Assembly (NCBI GenBank): GCA_944393455.1
Contig: CALYAH010000084.1
Location: forward strand, 1 to 25,189
Direction of reading: 5' to 3'
Source: an uncultured Clostridia bacterium
Lineage (GTDB): Bacteria; Bacillota; Clostridia; TANB77; CAG-508
DNA length: 25,189 nucleotides
A program made the position numbers and the translations under genes. The notes beneath the pieces are model-generated. The model saw nothing but the letters and a program-made list of their open reading frames with translations, was not told the origin of the DNA and made no database searches. Below, piece by piece: positions 23,849 to 25,189 of this stretch. How positions within the stretch are numbered: the first letter of the stretch is position 1; every line of letters begins with the position of its first letter.

Positions 23849-24736
23849 TTATTCATACTTTTTTATGAAATCAATTATTTGCTGTGCTAATATTGTTTCT
23901 TTTCCATTATAACTATGGTTTGCACCATCTACATAATCAATATCTTTTTCTGCATTTGATATACAATTACTTACTTGAGCTACTAATTCATCAGCTTTTT
24001 GTAAAATCATTTCATTATCATTTCCCCATCTCATAAATAATGGTGCATCAATTTGATTTAAATATTCCAATTCAGTATCTTGACCAAATTTCGCAAAATC
24101 AATATCTTGGTTATCTCTTGCATATCTTAAAAATGTTTTTACACTAATTGGATGTATAAATGAGTCTTTTGGCATGATATCTTTTAGTTTCCCTGCTTTT
24201 TCTTTTTCTTCTGCTAGTTCTAAATATTTTTCGTATTTATCTCTTAAGTAGACCTTTAAAGCCATTGGAATATCAACTAAAGATAACAAAATTATCCCTT
24301 TGATGCTACTCAATATATCATTTTCTTCTTCATCTTTTAATTCATGATATGTATATACAATTTTTGTACATCCTAGACTATGACCTTGTAAATAAATTTT
24401 TTCATATCCTAATTCTTTTAATTTTAAAATGGCTCCTACTATATCTTCATATCCTTCTAGAACATCCTCATAAGTTGTACCACCTAACATTTTTTCTTTT
24501 CGACCTTCTATATCTCTTCTAATATATTTTACTAATTCGCTTCCTCTATTGTTAAAGCAAAAATAGTCAATATCATTTTTGTTTGCATAGTTTGCTATTA
24601 CTGTATCTCTTTCTTTAAAACAATTACTGCTCATTCCGTGTACGGATAAAATTACTTTGTCTGTTTTTTCTCCATTTTTATAAAGAAATCCATTTAATTT
24701 AATTCCATCTGTTGCTAAAAAATCTATTTGTTCCAT
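23849..24736 (-). CDS. alpha/beta hydrolase, serine type
   Basis: The 295-residue protein has an oxyanion HGM motif at 33-35, nucleophile elbow GHSLG with Ser120 and a late His274 in GANHSYNG, the order of a serine alpha/beta hydrolase. It resembles the DUF1749/esterase group. There is no signal peptide, so it acts in the cytoplasm. The substrate is unknown. AAGTGATG elements precede the ATG. It starts a two-gene unit with the Mbeg1-like gene and is driven by a promoter whose -35 is covered by a palindrome. Confidence 0.9.
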   Translation of the reverse strand: MEQIDFLATDGIKLNGFLYKNGEKTDKVILSVHGMSSNCFKERDTVIANYANKNDIDYFCFNNRGSELVKYIRRDIEGRKEKMLGGTTYEDVLEGYEDIVGAILKLKELGYEKIYLQGHSLGCTKIVYTYHELKDEEENDILSSIKGIILLSLVDIPMALKVYLRDKYEKYLELAEEKEKAGKLKDIMPKDSFIHPISVKTFLRYARDNQDIDFAKFGQDTELEYLNQIDAPLFMRWGNDNEMILQKADELVAQVSNCISNAEKDIDYVDGANHSYNGKETILAQQIIDFIKKYE

Positions 24737-24778
24737 TTCATCACTTCTTTCTTTTGATTAACTTATCTTTACATTTGT

Positions 24779-24807
24779 ATTATAGCATAGAAAAAGACCT
24801 CTTACAA
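24779..24807 (-). promoter_or_regulatory. promoter of the two-hydrolase operon
   Basis: TTGTAA, 17 nt, TATAAT on the minus strand, with an extended TGC element before the -10. Confidence 0.65.
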
Positions 24808-24824
24808 GATTACACATCTTGTAA
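24802..24824. promoter_or_regulatory. palindrome overlapping the hydrolase operon -35 box
   Basis: TTACAAGAT and ATCTTGTAA arms (9 nt) with a 5-nt spacer. One arm contains the -35 hexamer, so a bound repressor would block polymerase. It could also be a second hairpin after rnpB. Confidence 0.5.
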
Positions 24825-24840
24825 TCCTAGAAATTTATCA

Positions 24841-24902
24841 TAAACAAAGGACGCTCTTTATATCTGAAATAACTTTCAAATAAAAAGAACGTCCTTTGTT
24901 TA
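24841..24902 (-). terminator. hairpin downstream of rnpB
   Basis: Perfect 13-nt arms TAAACAAAGGACG and CGTCCTTTGTTTA enclose a 36-nt loop that pairs partly. It starts a few bases after the RNase P RNA end. The T-run is weak. Confidence 0.7.
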
Positions 24903-24906
24903 AGTA

Positions 24907-25189
24907 AATCTGTAAGCCGGGTTCTGTCGTTTAAAATAGTCATTTATCTAGAATAGATATTGCTATCTATTTCAAGCCACTCAAATCAAGAAGGCGCCGA
25001 GCAGGCTTAATCTTCTTTATTAGGTGTTGCTCCAGATGGGGTTTACACTGACCCATTATGTCACCATAATGGCGGTGAGCTCTTACCTCGCCTTTTCACC
25101 CTTACCTTAAAACTTTAAGGCGGTTATTTTCTGTTGCACTTTCCTTAAGGTCACCCTCACTAGACGTTATCTAGCATCTTTGCTCTATG
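24907..25189 (-). ncRNA. rnpB: RNase P RNA, 3' part (5' end outside the window)
   Basis: The minus strand carries RNase P RNA conserved stretches in order: AGGAAAGTGC followed by ACAGAAA, AAGGGTGAAAAGGCGAGG, TAAGAGCTCACCG, AAACCCCATCTGGAGCAA, and finally ACAGAACCCGGCTTAC near the 3' end. With its protein, the RNA cleaves 5' leaders from pre-tRNAs. The 5' strand with GAGGAAAGTCC lies beyond the window, so the gene is partial here. The exact 3' end is uncertain by a few bases. Confidence 0.95.

Overview
The window is a strongly AT-rich bacterial chromosome segment, most likely from a low-GC member of the Bacillota (Clostridia-like). This rests on the base composition, AGGAGG-type ribosome binding sites, TTGACA/TATAAT promoters, a SAM-I (S-box) riboswitch ahead of metK, a short Gram-positive-type DgkA, and an ECF sigma/DUF4179 anti-sigma pair. 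Genus and species cannot be given. Almost every gene is on the minus strand; the three plus-strand genes (LysR, DUF1064, DUF1836) sit at divergent junctions. No tRNA gene, insertion sequence, CRISPR array or prophage block was seen.

Layout from left to right. (1) 33-2121: a DLH/YcjY-like hydrolase divergent from a LysR regulator, with a perfect palindrome between the two promoters. (2) 2206-3214: overlapping dgkA (undecaprenol kinase type) and PAP2 phosphatase genes, both probably feeding the lipid carrier pool. (3) 3304-5886: an 860-residue MacB-like ABC protein with ATPase and permease fused. (4) 6095-9359: tcdA, SAM-riboswitch-controlled metK and mnmA; two of these act directly on tRNA and metK supplies SAM. 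(5) 9413-10452: a DtxR-like regulator lacking the usual metal ligands, coupled to a permuted NlpC/P60-like protein. (6) 10562-12984: ECF sigma factor, DUF4179 anti-sigma and a membrane-anchored exported protein, tightly packed. (7) 13092-13276: a 185-nt near-complete palindrome with perfect 34-nt ends. (8) 13305-16023: an RsmB-like methyltransferase, a DEDDh exonuclease and an MFS transporter. (9) 16164-18902: a DUF1064 protein, an acyl-CoA ligase and a DUF1836 regulator with back-to-back promoters and an operator-like palindrome. (10) 18937-22660: an unrecognised protein driven by a consensus promoter, a cca gene broken by one in-frame TAA, and a coiled-coil protein with a hyper-acidic Asp/Glu/Tyr tail. 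(11) 22751-25189: two alpha/beta hydrolases and the 3' part of rnpB.

The observations most worth following are: a dispersed 32-nt hairpin repeat, four copies, three of which contain the stop codon or last codons of unrelated genes and look like portable terminators; the 185-nt palindrome beside the ECF sigma gene; the nonsense codon in cca; and the DtxR-like regulator with a cysteine cluster upstream of mnmA. I did not find a clear new defence or metabolic system.
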